In this document: piece by piece, positions 6,173 through 7,710 of the stretch
How positions within the stretch are numbered: the first letter of the stretch is position 1
Layout: each line of letters opens with the position of its first letter
Source of the DNA: Deltaproteobacteria bacterium
GTDB taxonomy: Bacteria > Desulfobacterota > Desulfobacteria > C00003060
DNA: 7,710 nt
NCBI GenBank assembly: GCA_030667105.1
Contig: DAOUWN010000087.1
Coordinates: forward strand, 1-7,710
Direction of reading: 5' to 3'
Position numbers and translations under genes: made by a program
The notes under the pieces: model-generated
The model's input: the letters and a program-made list of their open reading frames with translations, nothing else
What the model was told of the DNA's origin: nothing
Databases searched by the model: none

Positions 6173-7375
6173 ATGAGCGCTTTTCTTTCAAGCAGGCGAG
6201 ATTTCCTAAAGGCCGCGGCATGGGCCATAGGCACGCTAGGCGTATCGTTTAAGGCAACCAGAGTATATTCAAGCGCAGGCGATGATCCTCTGCGGGTGGG
6301 GTATTTGCCGATCACTGATGCAACGCCACTACTCATTGCTCACGCAAGAGGGTATTTTCAGGAAGAAGGGTTGAAAGTCGAAAGACCGGTAATGGTTCGC
6401 AGTTGGTCAGCCTTGTCAGAGTCCTTTCTGACAGGCAAATTCAACGTTACTCATATGCTGTTTCCAATACCGGTGTGGATGAGGTTTAAGAACAAAGTCC
6501 CGGTCAAGGTCCTTGCGTGGAACCATACAAACGGCAGCGCTATTACTGTGAAAGCCGGGTCCTCCATAAGAGGCTTTGCTGATCTGGCAGGCAAACAAAT
6601 TGCTGTGCCCCACTGGTATTCCATGCATAACATAATACTTCAAATGGGCTTAAGAAAGGTCGGCCTGCACCCTGTTATCCAGGATCAATCAGTTCCATTA
6701 CACCCAACTCAAGTCAATCTCTTTGTGCTCTCTCCGTCTGATATGCCCGCGGCTTTGGCAGGGAACAAAATCGACGGGTATGTTGTGGCAGAACCCTTTA
6801 ATGCCGTCGGTGAAATGAAGATAGGGGCAAGGATAATGCGTTTTACCGGAGATATCTGGAAAAACCATCCCTGTTGCGTGGTTGTCATGAATGAGGGTCT
6901 TTGTGGTTCAAGGCCGGTTTTTGCTCAAAAGGTGATCAATGCAATTGTAAGGGCTCAGTTGTGGACCTTGAACAACTTTTCCAGCGCAGCAAGCATACTG
7001 AGCCGGGATGGAGAAAGATACTTGCCGGTTTCTGAAAAGATCCTCTTGAGGGCTTTTAGGGGATATGACCTTTCAACATATGGCAAAGGCGCTTTTCCCC
7101 AGGCAATTCATCATCCTGACTGGAACACCGGAAGGATTGGCTTTCAGCCATACCCTTATCCGTCTGCCACGCGTCTAATACTTGGAGAAATGGGTCAAAC
7201 ACTTATGGAAGGCAATGCCGCATTTCTTAAGGAACTGGATGTGGATTTTGCGGCAAGGGACCTTGTGGATGATACATTTGTGAGAAAGGCCATTGAAGAT
7301 ATTGGCGGACTTGCGAAATTTGAGTCTGTCGATATTGAACGGCCCTGGGACAGAGAAGAAATCATCGAACTATGA
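6173..7375 (+). CDS. Tat-exported ABC substrate-binding protein, NrtA/SsuA-like
   Basis: This is the periplasmic binding protein of the importer. Its 400 residues begin with a twin-arginine signal, SSRRDFLK (6-13), followed by a hydrophobic stretch (14-26); there is no lipobox Cys, so it should be soluble after cleavage near residues 33-36. The mature part has the NMT1/NrtA-like pattern: LRVGYLPITDATPLLIAHA (40-58), ARGYFQEEGL (58-67), THMLFPIPVW (93-102), a TNGSAITV block (119-126), a PSDMPAALAGNKIDGY block (188-203) and AEPFNAVGE (206-214). The THML and TNG-AIT blocks point to the NrtA/CmpA (nitrate or bicarbonate) branch more than to SsuA, but ligand residues cannot be assigned safely. Three cysteines (C234, C235, C244) cluster in the mature domain, which is unusual for a periplasmic protein. 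It starts 15 nt after the ATPase stop with no clear ribosome binding site and overlaps the permease gene by 4 nt. Confidence 0.9.
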   Translation: MSAFLSSRRDFLKAAAWAIGTLGVSFKATRVYSSAGDDPLRVGYLPITDATPLLIAHARGYFQEEGLKVERPVMVRSWSALSESFLTGKFNVTHMLFPIPVWMRFKNKVPVKVLAWNHTNGSAITVKAGSSIRGFADLAGKQIAVPHWYSMHNIILQMGLRKVGLHPVIQDQSVPLHPTQVNLFVLSPSDMPAALAGNKIDGYVVAEPFNAVGEMKIGARIMRFTGDIWKNHPCCVVVMNEGLCGSRPVFAQKVINAIVRAQLWTLNNFSSAASILSRDGERYLPVSEKILLRAFRGYDLSTYGKGAFPQAIHHPDWNTGRIGFQPYPYPSATRLILGEMGQTLMEGNAAFLKELDVDFAARDLVDDTFVRKAIEDIGGLAKFESVDIERPWDREEIIEL

Positions 7376-7710
7376 GATTCATTAGAAAATATTTCTTGAA
7401 GCACTCGAAAGAACTGGAGACTGCAAACGGGAAAGGAGCTGTTTGCACGACGGTTTGGTACGGAATTTTGGGAACGGCAATCCTGATCCTTTTGTGGACA
7501 CTGACAGGCTACGTGCTTTTCAGCAGACCCGGCTATGAGCAGTTTTCCGGTTTCTTGCCGATACCGACAGTGAAAGCGCTTTACTTACTCCTGTTGGATA
7601 TTGACTTCTGGGGTTCGGTATGCGCAAGCCTGCGCCGGGTCGTGGTGGGAATCCTTATATCATTTCTCGTAGGACTCCCGTCCGGTTTGCTTATTGGTTA
7701 TTACGGTAAA
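7372..7710 (+). CDS. ABC transporter permease, NitT/TauT family (3' end outside window)
   Basis: This is the membrane subunit of the importer. The ATG overlaps the stop of the binding-protein gene as ATGA (7372-7375), a common translational-coupling arrangement, and the frame stays open to the window end (113 residues seen; relatives have about 250-300). A basic N-terminal tail of about 25 residues is followed by a first membrane span (about 28-50). FLPIPTVKAL (61-70) matches the LPSP-type motif found before the second span in SsuC, TauC and NrtB. SLRRVVVGILISFLVGLPSG (86-105) matches the second span of these permeases. The EAA loop that contacts the ATPase lies beyond the window. Confidence 0.88.
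   Translation, partial: MRFIRKYFLKHSKELETANGKGAVCTTVWYGILGTAILILLWTLTGYVLFSRPGYEQFSGFLPIPTVKALYLLLLDIDFWGSVCASLRRVVVGILISFLVGLPSGLLIGYYGK

Overview
The window looks like a chromosomal segment from a deltaproteobacterium-like anaerobe (Desulfobacterota). That placement is an inference from the split purH, the FolE2-type GTP cyclohydrolase and the style of the intergenic repeats. No rRNA or other marker gene is present. There are six genes I can defend, one of them cut by the right edge, and no tRNA, rRNA, CRISPR array or transposase gene.

Layout. Positions 1-672 contain nothing I can assign; an 85-residue open frame at the left edge is doubtful. folE2 lies on the minus strand (673-1449, GTG start). 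A 420-bp divergent intergenic region follows, holding a MITE-like palindromic element at 1512-1609. Next, on the plus strand, come two adjacent genes that together make up a split PurH: IMP cyclohydrolase (1870-2556) and, 5 nt later, AICAR transformylase (2562-3812). A 159-bp gap with degenerate 10-bp tandem repeats leads to folC (3972-5240). A 152-bp gap contains a long bulged inverted repeat (5296-5378) that ends 14 nt before an ABC transporter operon of the nitrate/sulfonate/taurine (NitT/TauT) type: ATPase (5393-6157), Tat-exported substrate-binding protein (6173-7375) and permease (7372 to beyond the window end).

How it fits together. FolE2 opens the folate pathway (GTP to dihydroneopterin triphosphate). 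FolC closes it (dihydrofolate synthesis and polyglutamylation). AICAR transformylase consumes 10-formyl-tetrahydrofolate in the second-last step of IMP synthesis, which IMP cyclohydrolase completes. The first 5.2 kb is therefore a loose folate/purine cluster. The transporter is probably a separate transcription unit; its substrate cannot be read from the sequence.

The points most worth a second look are the structured element at the head of the transporter operon, the nested palindrome between folE2 and purH, the split PurH with an altered cyclohydrolase motif and an insertion in the transformylase, and the fact that all three intergenic regions from folE2 to the transporter carry a different repeat or palindrome. 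I did not find a clearly new biochemical system.
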